Source: a virus
DNA: 64,000 nucleotides
Reading direction: 5' to 3' (one strand)
Virus record (IMG/VR): IMGVR_UViG_3300032242_000818
Location: 100,718 to 164,717 of that record
Under the pieces are notes generated by a model. The model was given only the letters and a program-made list of their open reading frames with translations, was not told the origin of the DNA and did no database searches. This document shows, in pieces, positions 16,585 to 24,863 of the stretch. Every line of letters starts with the position of its first letter. Position 1 is the stretch's first letter. Both the position numbers and the translations under genes were made by a program.

Positions 16585-18171
16585 TTAGATCTTAAATGCG
16601 AGTGCTTCACCTTTAATTACTGCTGTTCCAGAAGAACAAGTAGCATAAATGGTTAGAGTATTGGAAGAAATAGTTGCAGTAAACGTAGTATTAGTTGCAC
16701 CAGTTTGAATTTCAACTGCAGTTAAGTAGTTGTCAGACAAAGTTACGGTAGTACCATCATGAACAAACATTAAACGCAAAACTCTATATGCAGTACCATT
16801 GGTAACTAACATTTCAATAGTGCCACCACGATGAACTGTTTTATCAAAAGTAGTAATAGCAGTTGCACCAGTTCCAGAAGTAGTACCTGTAAATGTTTTT
16901 AAACTTCTAATACTATCTTCAATATCAGAAGTATTAATTTGTGTAATAACTGTTTCAGTATTAACAGTACTAGTTGTACCTTGAACTGTTAAGTTACCAG
17001 CGATAGTAACGCCAGAATTGGTAATACCCATTGCTTTCTGCGCAGCATTACCAGCTACGTTCTGAACAAAGAATTCCAATTCACCGTTGGCAGCACCAGC
17101 AGAAGTTTCTGCTCTGATGTAAGTATATTTGTTAACAGAAGAAACACCACCAAGTGAAGACCAAGCACCAGAAGAATATCCCTCGAAAGAAACTTGATCG
17201 CTATTGTAGCGGATCATACCAGTTGCTGGAGTCCAAGAACGCTGAGCAGTTGTGCCGACTGGAACTTGTAAATAACCAAGAACAGTAATACCAGTAATAC
17301 TACCAGCAGTTGGAGTTGTGCCACCAGTAACTGTAACAGTAATACTTGTTGAAGAAACAATACTTGCAATTACTACGCTAGTAGGTGAATTATATAAAGT
17401 CCCAGTTCCTCCAGTTACTTTAATTTCTTGACCAACAGAAAGACCAGTTGTTGATGACATACCAGTAACTGTTACTGTCCATGGACCAGAACCAGTAATA
17501 TTTGGAGAAGTAATTGTACCATTACCAAAACTACCATTACCCATTATTAGGTTGGTTAAACCAGAGAACGTAGTTACTGTTCCACCAAGAGGAACAGCAG
17601 TAGATCCAAGAATAACTTGACCAGCTGCCCAAGTAGGAGAATAACCAGCACCAGCTGATTGTAAGAACGTACCAGATGCGCCAGCAGTAATGAATGTAGT
17701 TAAAGATGTATCAGACTGAATCAATAACTGACCAGCAGAACCACCAGTAATGTTAGAAGCAGAAGTAGCAGTAGTAGCATTACCAGCAGTAACAGAGGAA
17801 GCGTTAACCCAAACTGGAGAACCTGTACCACCAGAAACTAAAATTTGTCCAGAAGTACCTGCAGCAGAAAGAGCTAAACCAGAAGCACCAGAATAAGCAA
17901 TCGCACCAGCAACACCACTCAATGAAGATCCTGTACCACCATATGCTAACCCAACAGCTGTACCAGTCCAAACAGAACCAGTACTAAAAGTTTTATTGAG
18001 AGCAGTCTGGGCAGTAGTAGTGTTCAGCATAATCGCTGCGCCACCACCAGTCACACCATCGTGAAGTCGGATTGTTTTTACATCGGTATCGATCGAGATC
18101 TCACCATTCGCCCCAGTGAACGCATTGTTCTGGGTAGTAGTTCCTCGTCTAAATTGTACTTGTGTTGACAT
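16585..18171 (-). CDS. Fibre protein with Mtd-type N-terminal domain
   Basis: 528 residues. The N-terminal ~45 residues (QVQFRRGTTTQNNAFTGANG, then DTDVKTIRLHDGVTGG) match the major-tropism-determinant N-terminal type domain used to attach fibres. The body is Gly/Ser/Thr/Ala-rich low complexity with repeated ASG(T/Q)xLxSxG units. It includes one Ig-like unit (SITVTVTGGTTPTAGSITG) and ends in a beta-rich C-terminal domain after a NLTVQGTTSTVNTETVIT strand. It lies downstream of a late box. Receptor binding is plausible, but the exact fibre (long, short or whisker) cannot be assigned. Confidence 0.75.
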   Translation of the reverse strand: MSTQVQFRRGTTTQNNAFTGANGEISIDTDVKTIRLHDGVTGGGAAIMLNTTTAQTALNKTFSTGSVWTGTAVGLAYGGTGSSLSGVAGAIAYSGASGLALSAAGTSGQILVSGGTGSPVWVNASSVTAGNATTATSASNITGGSAGQLLIQSDTSLTTFITAGASGTFLQSAGAGYSPTWAAGQVILGSTAVPLGGTVTTFSGLTNLIMGNGSFGNGTITSPNITGSGPWTVTVTGMSSTTGLSVGQEIKVTGGTGTLYNSPTSVVIASIVSSTSITVTVTGGTTPTAGSITGITVLGYLQVPVGTTAQRSWTPATGMIRYNSDQVSFEGYSSGAWSSLGGVSSVNKYTYIRAETSAGAANGELEFFVQNVAGNAAQKAMGITNSGVTIAGNLTVQGTTSTVNTETVITQINTSDIEDSIRSLKTFTGTTSGTGATAITTFDKTVHRGGTIEMLVTNGTAYRVLRLMFVHDGTTVTLSDNYLTAVEIQTGATNTTFTATISSNTLTIYATCSSGTAVIKGEALAFKI

Positions 18172-18191
18172 AGTCTTCCTCTATTTTTGTA

Positions 18192-18199
18192 TATTTATG
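18192..18199 (-). promoter_or_regulatory. Late promoter motif CATAAATA
   Basis: The minus-strand CATAAATA overlaps the stop region of the upstream gene and lies about 20 bases before the fibre start at 18171. AGAGGAAG serves as ribosome binding site. Confidence 0.5.
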
Positions 18200-21071
18200 C
18201 CTGTGCTTCAGACCAGAATAAGTTAATATTAGTGTTAGAAGTAGTTGTTGAAAGATTCTTAACAACTACCGCAAGAACGTCTGGACCATCTGGGTAATTT
18301 GAATAACCACCAATGGCAGAGTTTGTTAATTCTTTTAGGTTTGACAAGTCAATCTGCGCAAACCCTCCAGGTTGACCCAATGTACTAAAGTTTTGTTCAC
18401 CTGGAGTCGCAGCAGTAGTAGTACTTGTAGAAACCTGAGCAAACGAAGGTTGAGAACCTAAAGCAATAGTATTAACCGCATTCCAAGTTAATGATGAAGC
18501 ATCAATATTACCTGGATTTAAAATACCATATACCTGAATAGACTGATCGCCTTGAACTTGTAACTGTTGAAGTAGTAACTGCGCACGATTAATAAGGTCG
18601 CGATCACCGAACTGACCAGCAATTGAGTTTGATACAGATGGTGCTAATCTTAAGAAGAATGCAGTCTTAGATTGTCCTGATGTTAATGAAATACCAGTTG
18701 CAGCGTAGTTAAAGTAGTAACCACGATCTGAATCAAATCCGCCATCCATAATATAAGAAGAACCCCAGTGGTTAACAATTGGTGAACAAGTACAAGTAAT
18801 TAAAGTTACCGCAGTGTATCCATTACCAACAGCATGACTCGCTGCAGCGCCACCAGAGAATGTCTTATTAGAACCACCAACGAACATTGAGAATGATGCA
18901 CCACGAGTACATCCAGTTAATGTATTACCTGCTTTACCAGTATAATTAATATATTCATTTTCAATAAGAATAGTACCACCAGTAGCTGGGAAACGAGAAG
19001 CATCATATAATACAACTGAAGTAACAGAAGTATTCATGGCAGTTGCTAAACGATCGCGAGCTGATTCATTAATCGCTTGATAGCGAACTGCACTGTTACC
19101 AGTACGCATATATGCTTCATCGTTCACGTTGTTTTGTTTCATACGATGAACAGGAATCATATTACCATCTGGACCACGTAGCATAAAGTCAATAAAACCA
19201 GCACCATACCAAGAGAATGAAACCCCAAGCATTTGCATTTTGTTTAGGTTAACTGCATAACCAGAAATACCAGTACCATCAATCTTATCAAAGTTAAACT
19301 GAGATTGTGGAACACGTGTATCAATAATTTGAGCAATCTTGATACCTGAAGAGGCATTAACACCACGATACTCTGGGTTAATAGACATAGTAGTATCATC
19401 AGTAATAGAACCAACACGATATGTCATACCACGAATAACAATACTATCGCCTTGTTTTAACTGTTGAGTAAAACGAGTTGATGTGCCAGTAATTGCCTGA
19501 GACCCTGGAGTAACAGAAATAAATCCTGATAACTGATATGTTGCAGAACGCTTAACAACTGCTAATTCTTGCCCATCAAATTCCCAGAATAATCCATTTT
19601 GATCATCGAATGGACCGCATCGAGTACTTGCACCAATCCAATTCTTAACTGTAACACGTGGTAAGTTAGTAATAACAGCAGAAGTGCTACCAAGAACTGC
19701 TTGGGCATTAACTGTGAACGTAGATTCGTTAATAATAGAAACTACACCATATGTACCATTGTAACCAGAAGTAACAACACCTGCAATCTCAACAGTACAA
19801 CCAGATTGTAAACCATGGTCAACTTCAGTTGAAACTGTAATTGCTGAACCAACAGTTGTAGCAGCTGCAGAGATTTGGTCAAGGTTTAAAACTGGATTGA
19901 ATAAAACACCAGAAGTCCAAAGAATACCTTTACCTGATTGGTAACGCATATACTTTTTAGTTTGACGAGCAACAGATGCGCCATGTGAAGGTAAGAATGT
20001 ACCAATGTTAACACCACCATCGAATGGTCTATGTTGAACATAAGCATCAGAACGAGTGAATGTATTTGCAACAATACTAGAGTTTTGTACTGCGCCACCA
20101 ACTCGAGCAGTAAATGTAAACGTAGTTGCAGAAGGTACTGTTTCAACGAAAAAGTTACCATTCATTAAACTGTGATAAGTTCCAGTAGAAGTAACTACGT
20201 TAACAATAGGCGCACCAGCAATTAAACCATGGTTTGCTGATAAAGTTACTGTAATTTTTGAAGGAGAGTTACCATCAGAAGTATAACCAGTAACTGGTAA
20301 ATTTGCACCAGCATAGAAACCACCACGACGTGCGTAAGTAGATTGGTTAAAAACAGAAGTTCCGCTAGTTCCTACAATACCTTTAGCAAAGTAAGTAAAC
20401 GAATTATTATCAGGAACAGAGGTAATAACGAACGCACCTTCAGCACGAGCAGCAGCAGAAGTTCCTGCGCAACCGAATACAATAACTGGAGTAGCAATTG
20501 AGAGACCGTGAGCCTGTGAAGTGGTAACAGTCATAACAGATGGGTTACCACCATCTGATGTAATATTAGTTACGAACAAGTCAAGACCTGGTTTTTCGTA
20601 GATACCTGGAATACCACGGATATCTGAATAGTTCTGCCACTTAGTAGGCTGTAAACCATATTCAAAGTCAGCGTCAATTAATGATTGTGGATTAGCAACA
20701 CGTTGGCGTTCAATAGCATCAACACCAAAAGCATATGGGCGAGTAATGTTACCAACATATTTTGGAGCATCAGAGTAAATAGCCAACTTATCAGTTGACA
20801 ACATTGTTGAAGTATCAGCTGCAAAAGTTACAGTAGTTACACCAACCTGTTCAGAATATTGAGCAGTACCACCCATAAAAGTAGTATCAGTAGCATCATA
20901 TGCAATCGTACCATTCTTTGTTGGGTCACCAATAGCGTAGATGTTTGTTTGCTGAGTTTTATTCGCAATAATCAAAAGCTGAGTTAAATCAACTTTACCA
21001 GGGAACTTAACAGTTCCTGATCCCGCTATGTTTGGTGAGAAAATATATTTTTCAACTAACTGACGTGCCAT
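18195..21071 (-). CDS. Large virion structural protein of marine T4-like phages
   Basis: 958 residues. It begins MARQLVEKYIFSPNIAGSGT, a start I associate with a conserved structural protein of marine T4-like phages. It contains several Ig/beta units with the pattern HGL(S/I)xxxPV(I/V)xV and NGxFxVxxVPxxxxFTxxA. A GTSTRFTQQLKQGDSIVIRG module (~19366-19535) is shared with other proteins here. A cysteine-containing CTRGA turn in residues ~720-730 resembles a common baseplate motif. The C-terminal 200 residues include DRDLINRAQLLLQQLQVQGD. A baseplate or fibre-hub role is likely by context; no enzymatic motif was seen. Confidence 0.65.
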   Translation of the reverse strand: MARQLVEKYIFSPNIAGSGTVKFPGKVDLTQLLIIANKTQQTNIYAIGDPTKNGTIAYDATDTTFMGGTAQYSEQVGVTTVTFAADTSTMLSTDKLAIYSDAPKYVGNITRPYAFGVDAIERQRVANPQSLIDADFEYGLQPTKWQNYSDIRGIPGIYEKPGLDLFVTNITSDGGNPSVMTVTTSQAHGLSIATPVIVFGCAGTSAAARAEGAFVITSVPDNNSFTYFAKGIVGTSGTSVFNQSTYARRGGFYAGANLPVTGYTSDGNSPSKITVTLSANHGLIAGAPIVNVVTSTGTYHSLMNGNFFVETVPSATTFTFTARVGGAVQNSSIVANTFTRSDAYVQHRPFDGGVNIGTFLPSHGASVARQTKKYMRYQSGKGILWTSGVLFNPVLNLDQISAAATTVGSAITVSTEVDHGLQSGCTVEIAGVVTSGYNGTYGVVSIINESTFTVNAQAVLGSTSAVITNLPRVTVKNWIGASTRCGPFDDQNGLFWEFDGQELAVVKRSATYQLSGFISVTPGSQAITGTSTRFTQQLKQGDSIVIRGMTYRVGSITDDTTMSINPEYRGVNASSGIKIAQIIDTRVPQSQFNFDKIDGTGISGYAVNLNKMQMLGVSFSWYGAGFIDFMLRGPDGNMIPVHRMKQNNVNDEAYMRTGNSAVRYQAINESARDRLATAMNTSVTSVVLYDASRFPATGGTILIENEYINYTGKAGNTLTGCTRGASFSMFVGGSNKTFSGGAAASHAVGNGYTAVTLITCTCSPIVNHWGSSYIMDGGFDSDRGYYFNYAATGISLTSGQSKTAFFLRLAPSVSNSIAGQFGDRDLINRAQLLLQQLQVQGDQSIQVYGILNPGNIDASSLTWNAVNTIALGSQPSFAQVSTSTTTAATPGEQNFSTLGQPGGFAQIDLSNLKELTNSAIGGYSNYPDGPDVLAVVVKNLSTTTSNTNINLFWSEAQA

Positions 21072-21080
21072 GTTATATCC

Positions 21081-22232
21081 TTAGAATCCGAAAATAATTG
21101 AGTAACCAAGATAATCTGACTTCACAGATTGATCAAGGTTGTTAATAGAAACAATACCGTCTAATCGCAATACACCGCAATCATACGAAAGTGGAACTGA
21201 ACCACCGACTGAGCCTAGATCTTCTGTTGCAATAATATTGGAATCATATACATAACCAAGATCTGAAGTTGCTTGAGCTGCGAAGGTTGCCGAAGAACCA
21301 GAAGTACCAGTGTATCCAATTTGAATACCACCACTGGTATTAGTAATTTGAATATATGAACCAGCACTAATACGGTTCAGAGTAAATCCATTTGAGGAAT
21401 TACCGATTAAAATTTGACCAACTTCAGGTAGAGTTGTTTGGCCAGTACCACCCTGCGCAATACCCAATTGAGTAGTCAGAGTTAAAGAATTAAGAGTTGT
21501 ATCACCAGCATTAAGTGTACTACTTAAAGTAGTTGCACCAGTAACACCCAGTGTGCCACCGATAGTAGTATTACCAGTAATCCCCATAGTTGATGAGAAC
21601 GTACCAGTTGTGCCAGTAATACCAGCTGCAACAATATTAGCAAGAGTTCCAGTAATTACTTCAGAACTATTGGTTGTATTTAATAGGAAACGAATATCAC
21701 CAGTTGCTTGTTTATAACCGATAAAACCGTATCTGTTAGCACCAGAATAATAATTGAATTCTAGACCACGATCTTTACTATCATTAGAAGATAGTGTGCC
21801 ACCACCAACAGCAGTACCAATTCTAATAATTGGATCAACAATAGTAGTTACTGTTGAGTTAATTGTTTCAGTAGTACCATTAAGTGTAATATTTCCAGTT
21901 ACAGTTAATGATCCACTGATGGTAGTATTACCAGTAACACCAAGAGTGCCACCAATAGTAGTATTACCAGTAACACCTAATGTTCCACCAACTGTGGCAT
22001 TACCACTTAACCCTAATGTTGCTCCAGTGAAACCACCTGCACCAAGTGCAAGATTAGAACCTGAGATTACGTTTGTTAGATTCGCACGAGCAGTTTCATG
22101 ACCACCAGCAGAAGAACCATCATGGATATGCAATGACTGGTTAGTAGTATCAAGCGTGAGTTCTCCCGCAGCACCAGTAAATGTGGTGTGTTGGGCAGCA
22201 GTACCTCTTCTAACTTGTAATTGAATGGCCAT
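21081..22232 (-). CDS. Second fibre with Mtd-type N-terminal domain
   Basis: 383 residues. The N-terminal domain LQVRRGTAAQHTTFTGAAGE followed by DTTNQSLHIHDGSSAGG is paralogous to the fibre at 16585. A triplicated GNTTIGGTLGVT repeat follows (21905-22010), then a beta-rich section common in fibres (DPIIRIGTAVGGG and RGLEFNYYSG). The C-terminus carries two DLG(Y/S)V segments (SDLGYVYDSN, EDLGSVGG). It is packed ten bases from its neighbours in a fibre operon. Receptor binding or fibre-connector roles are inference. Confidence 0.72.
   Translation of the reverse strand: MAIQLQVRRGTAAQHTTFTGAAGELTLDTTNQSLHIHDGSSAGGHETARANLTNVISGSNLALGAGGFTGATLGLSGNATVGGTLGVTGNTTIGGTLGVTGNTTISGSLTVTGNITLNGTTETINSTVTTIVDPIIRIGTAVGGGTLSSNDSKDRGLEFNYYSGANRYGFIGYKQATGDIRFLLNTTNSSEVITGTLANIVAAGITGTTGTFSSTMGITGNTTIGGTLGVTGATTLSSTLNAGDTTLNSLTLTTQLGIAQGGTGQTTLPEVGQILIGNSSNGFTLNRISAGSYIQITNTSGGIQIGYTGTSGSSATFAAQATSDLGYVYDSNIIATEDLGSVGGSVPLSYDCGVLRLDGIVSINNLDQSVKSDYLGYSIIFGF
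21905..22010 (-). repeat. Tandem 36-base repeats in a fibre gene
   Basis: The GNTT(I/V)xGTLGVT unit (12 residues, 36 bases) is repeated about three times in succession and once more further on. On the plus strand the word attaccagtaacacc recurs every 36 bases with small changes. In-frame expansion or contraction of such repeats changes fibre length. Confidence 0.75.
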
Positions 22233-22243
22233 ATATTATTCTC

Positions 22244-24805
22244 TTATACTATTGAACCATGGTCTTGCATGGTCATAACTGTTTCCGTGATATATCCAAA
22301 ATCGTAGGGAACAACCCCTGAGGCAGTTGATCCACTTGCTCCAGTAACAGCAACAGTGCCATCACCTGCGATTTGTAAACCACTACCAATTTTAATACCA
22401 CCAAGTACCGAACTGGAAGCGATTGGAAGAGTATAACTTCCACCACCACCTCCAGAAGACGCAGCCCACTGAACACCAGATCCAGTAGATGTTAAAACAT
22501 AACCGCTTGTACCAGTACTACCGTCAGCAGTTAATGAACCAGTAATTATTGGACTATTTAGTGTTTTATTAGTTAGTGTTTGAGAACCAGTATTTGTAGT
22601 TACAACTGAGGTATCTACAGAAATAGTTCCAGTTGTAGTAATTGCGCTACCAGTAGAACTTGTTAAACCAGTTCCAGCTGTAATAGAAGTTACTGTTCCA
22701 GAACCACCACTAGAAGCAGTTGAACTAATAACACCACTACCATCGATAGTAATTGTAGTACCATCAACTTTAACAGCACCAAATGCACTTGTTGTTGCAA
22801 CAGGTAATCTAGCAGCAGCGATAGTACCAGTAAGATTACTTGCAGCTAAAGAACCAGAAAGAGTAGTTGCGCTGAAAGTTCCACTTAATGCTAAAGTAGT
22901 TGTGCCAGAAGTCCAAGATAACGCAGTAAGTGGACTAACAGCAGTTGTTGAACTTGCATAATATGCTAGTTGGCCAGCAGTACCTGCGTTAACAGTACCT
23001 GAACCAGTACCACCACTACCTGACGAACTAATAATACCATTGGCATCAATAGTAATAGAAGATCCATCAACACGAACCGCACCTAATGCACCAGTAGTTG
23101 CTTTAGGCAATGATGATGATTGGATAGTTCCAACGATATTTGCAGCAGTAACAGAACCAGCAGATCCAGAAACTGAACCAGTAATTGTATTAGTAACTGT
23201 TAAGTTTGTAAGCGTACCAACAGAAGTTAAACTTGAGTTGACTACGTTGGCTGCTAATGTTGTTCCTGTTAATTGACCAGCTGCTGCAGCACCAACTGGA
23301 GCAGAAGCAGTAATAACACCATTGGTAATTGTAATAGAAGTACCATCAATCTTAACCGCACCAAGTGTAGTTGTTGTTGCGACTGGTAATCTAGCAGCAG
23401 GTAATGTTCCGCTAGTTATATTTGAAGCATCAGTTGTATCAGTGGTTGCTGACGTAGCAAGACCAGTGATTTTACTTCCTGCTAAACTTGTAATCCAAGT
23501 AGGGTTAGCGTATGATACTGTTGTATAAACACCATTAGTAACAGAACCAGCATTTCCAGTAACACTACCAGAAATTGGGTTAGTAACAGTAAGGTTTGCT
23601 AATGTACCAACAGAAGTTAAACTTGACGAAACTACGTTTGAAGCAAGAGTAGTTCCTGTTAATGCTGAAGCTGGGGCAGTAATACCAGATTGAGTAACAG
23701 AAATAATACCACTGGAAATACCGATAGTAGTTCCATCAACTTTAACACCACCAAGTTGTGTTGCTGAAGCAGTCGCTAAACCAATAGTTCCACTAGTATT
23801 TGTAATTCCACTAGTACCAACTACTGGAATAATTACGCCACCAAGCGTTGTGGTAGTTGCAGCACCAAGCGTATATGAACTTGTGCCAGTAATTGTTAAT
23901 GTTTTGGTTGAACTATTTGTTGTTAAAGTAATACCAGTGCCAGCTGCTACTGTTAGCGTATCAGTTGCAGAACCAGCAGTAATATTTGTTTGACCTGAAA
24001 CTGCAACTGTAGAAAATATTGCAGAGGGTATAGTTGGTTTATTTGTTAGATCAGTATATGAGCCACTAAACAAAGTAGGTTTGTTTATAAGGTCAGTATA
24101 AGATCCAGATGTAGCAACAGTTGCTAATGAAGGCGCACCAGATAAACTAGAATATGCACCATCAAAAACTGTGGAAATAGTACCAGCTGTTACTGATAAA
24201 CCACTACCAACAATTACACCACCAAGTGTAGTTATCGTTGCAGCTGGAAGAGTATATGATGCAGGAAGTGCTGCCCAAGCAACACCAGTTCCAGTAGATT
24301 TTAAATAATATCCATTAGTACCTACTGAACCACCAGCAGATAATGTGCCTGTTAAAACTGCGTTACCAATAGATGGTGCAGTTAAAGTTTTATTTGTTAG
24401 GGTTTGTGAAGAAGTAAGTTCAACTAAAGTTTTGCGACCACTACCAGTACCTATTGTAAGAGTACCAATAGAAGAATCATAAACTGCTGATGCAACATCA
24501 GTCTGACTAGCAGAAGTTGATGTTGGTAGGATTAATATACCTTGATCAAGCGTGACAGTACCTTGACTAATACTTGGTGTATTAAGTACTGGACTTGTAA
24601 GGGTTTTATTTGTTAGAGTTTGTGTTGCTGTTAGTGTAACTATACCAGAGTTATACGCAGCAAAGGATTGGATAATGTTATTAGCATTTTTGAAATACAG
24701 TAAGCCATCAGCATAGTTTAATGCCAATTCACCGTAGTCCAAGTCAGTCGTTGCTGGGGCTTTGCCCACTACAGACGACTTCTTGAGTAAAACTTTATTA
24801 CTCAT
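22244..24805 (-). CDS. Long low-complexity fibre with LGGVKVDGT repeats
   Basis: 853 residues. The N-terminal domain is VLLKKSSVVGKAPATTDLDY followed by GELALNYADGLLYFKNANN, a common phage fibre anchor. The body has many TLTNKTL(T/N)SP units and at least six TTxLG(G/A)V(K/I)(V/I)DGTxITI units. The C-terminus ends YDFGYITETVMTMQDHGSIV, a DxG(Y/S)xxE-type tail found at ends of marine T4-like structural proteins. It is one of three long fibres in tandem. Composition is strongly Ser/Thr/Gly/Ala, giving an A/C-rich plus strand. Confidence 0.72.
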   Translation of the reverse strand: MSNKVLLKKSSVVGKAPATTDLDYGELALNYADGLLYFKNANNIIQSFAAYNSGIVTLTATQTLTNKTLTSPVLNTPSISQGTVTLDQGILILPTSTSASQTDVASAVYDSSIGTLTIGTGSGRKTLVELTSSQTLTNKTLTAPSIGNAVLTGTLSAGGSVGTNGYYLKSTGTGVAWAALPASYTLPAATITTLGGVIVGSGLSVTAGTISTVFDGAYSSLSGAPSLATVATSGSYTDLINKPTLFSGSYTDLTNKPTIPSAIFSTVAVSGQTNITAGSATDTLTVAAGTGITLTTNSSTKTLTITGTSSYTLGAATTTTLGGVIIPVVGTSGITNTSGTIGLATASATQLGGVKVDGTTIGISSGIISVTQSGITAPASALTGTTLASNVVSSSLTSVGTLANLTVTNPISGSVTGNAGSVTNGVYTTVSYANPTWITSLAGSKITGLATSATTDTTDASNITSGTLPAARLPVATTTTLGAVKIDGTSITITNGVITASAPVGAAAAGQLTGTTLAANVVNSSLTSVGTLTNLTVTNTITGSVSGSAGSVTAANIVGTIQSSSLPKATTGALGAVRVDGSSITIDANGIISSSGSGGTGSGTVNAGTAGQLAYYASSTTAVSPLTALSWTSGTTTLALSGTFSATTLSGSLAASNLTGTIAAARLPVATTSAFGAVKVDGTTITIDGSGVISSTASSGGSGTVTSITAGTGLTSSTGSAITTTGTISVDTSVVTTNTGSQTLTNKTLNSPIITGSLTADGSTGTSGYVLTSTGSGVQWAASSGGGGGSYTLPIASSSVLGGIKIGSGLQIAGDGTVAVTGASGSTASGVVPYDFGYITETVMTMQDHGSIV

Positions 24806-24826
24806 CCATATCCCTAAAAAGGTTAG

Positions 24827-24863
24827 CTGGGGATAAAAATCCCCAGTGTTATACTATATTTAG
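24827..24863 (-). promoter_or_regulatory. Late promoter and leader stem-loop of the 853-residue fibre
   Basis: The minus-strand box CTAAATATA (24855-24863) overlaps the end of the upstream fibre gene. It is followed by a perfect 8-bp hairpin CTGGGGAT-loop-ATCCCCAG (24827-24846). A short T-run after it could make it a weak terminator instead. The arrangement repeats that before gp18. Confidence 0.55.

Noticed and set aside
21905-22010. CRISPR array suggested by regularly spaced repeats
   Set aside because: Repeats are in frame in a fibre gene and have no unique spacers; they encode GTLGVTGNTTIG units.
16585-22232. Diversity-generating retroelement suggested by Mtd-type N-terminal fibre domains
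   Set aside because: No reverse transcriptase, template repeat or C-type-lectin variable region is visible; the Mtd-type domain alone is only an attachment domain.
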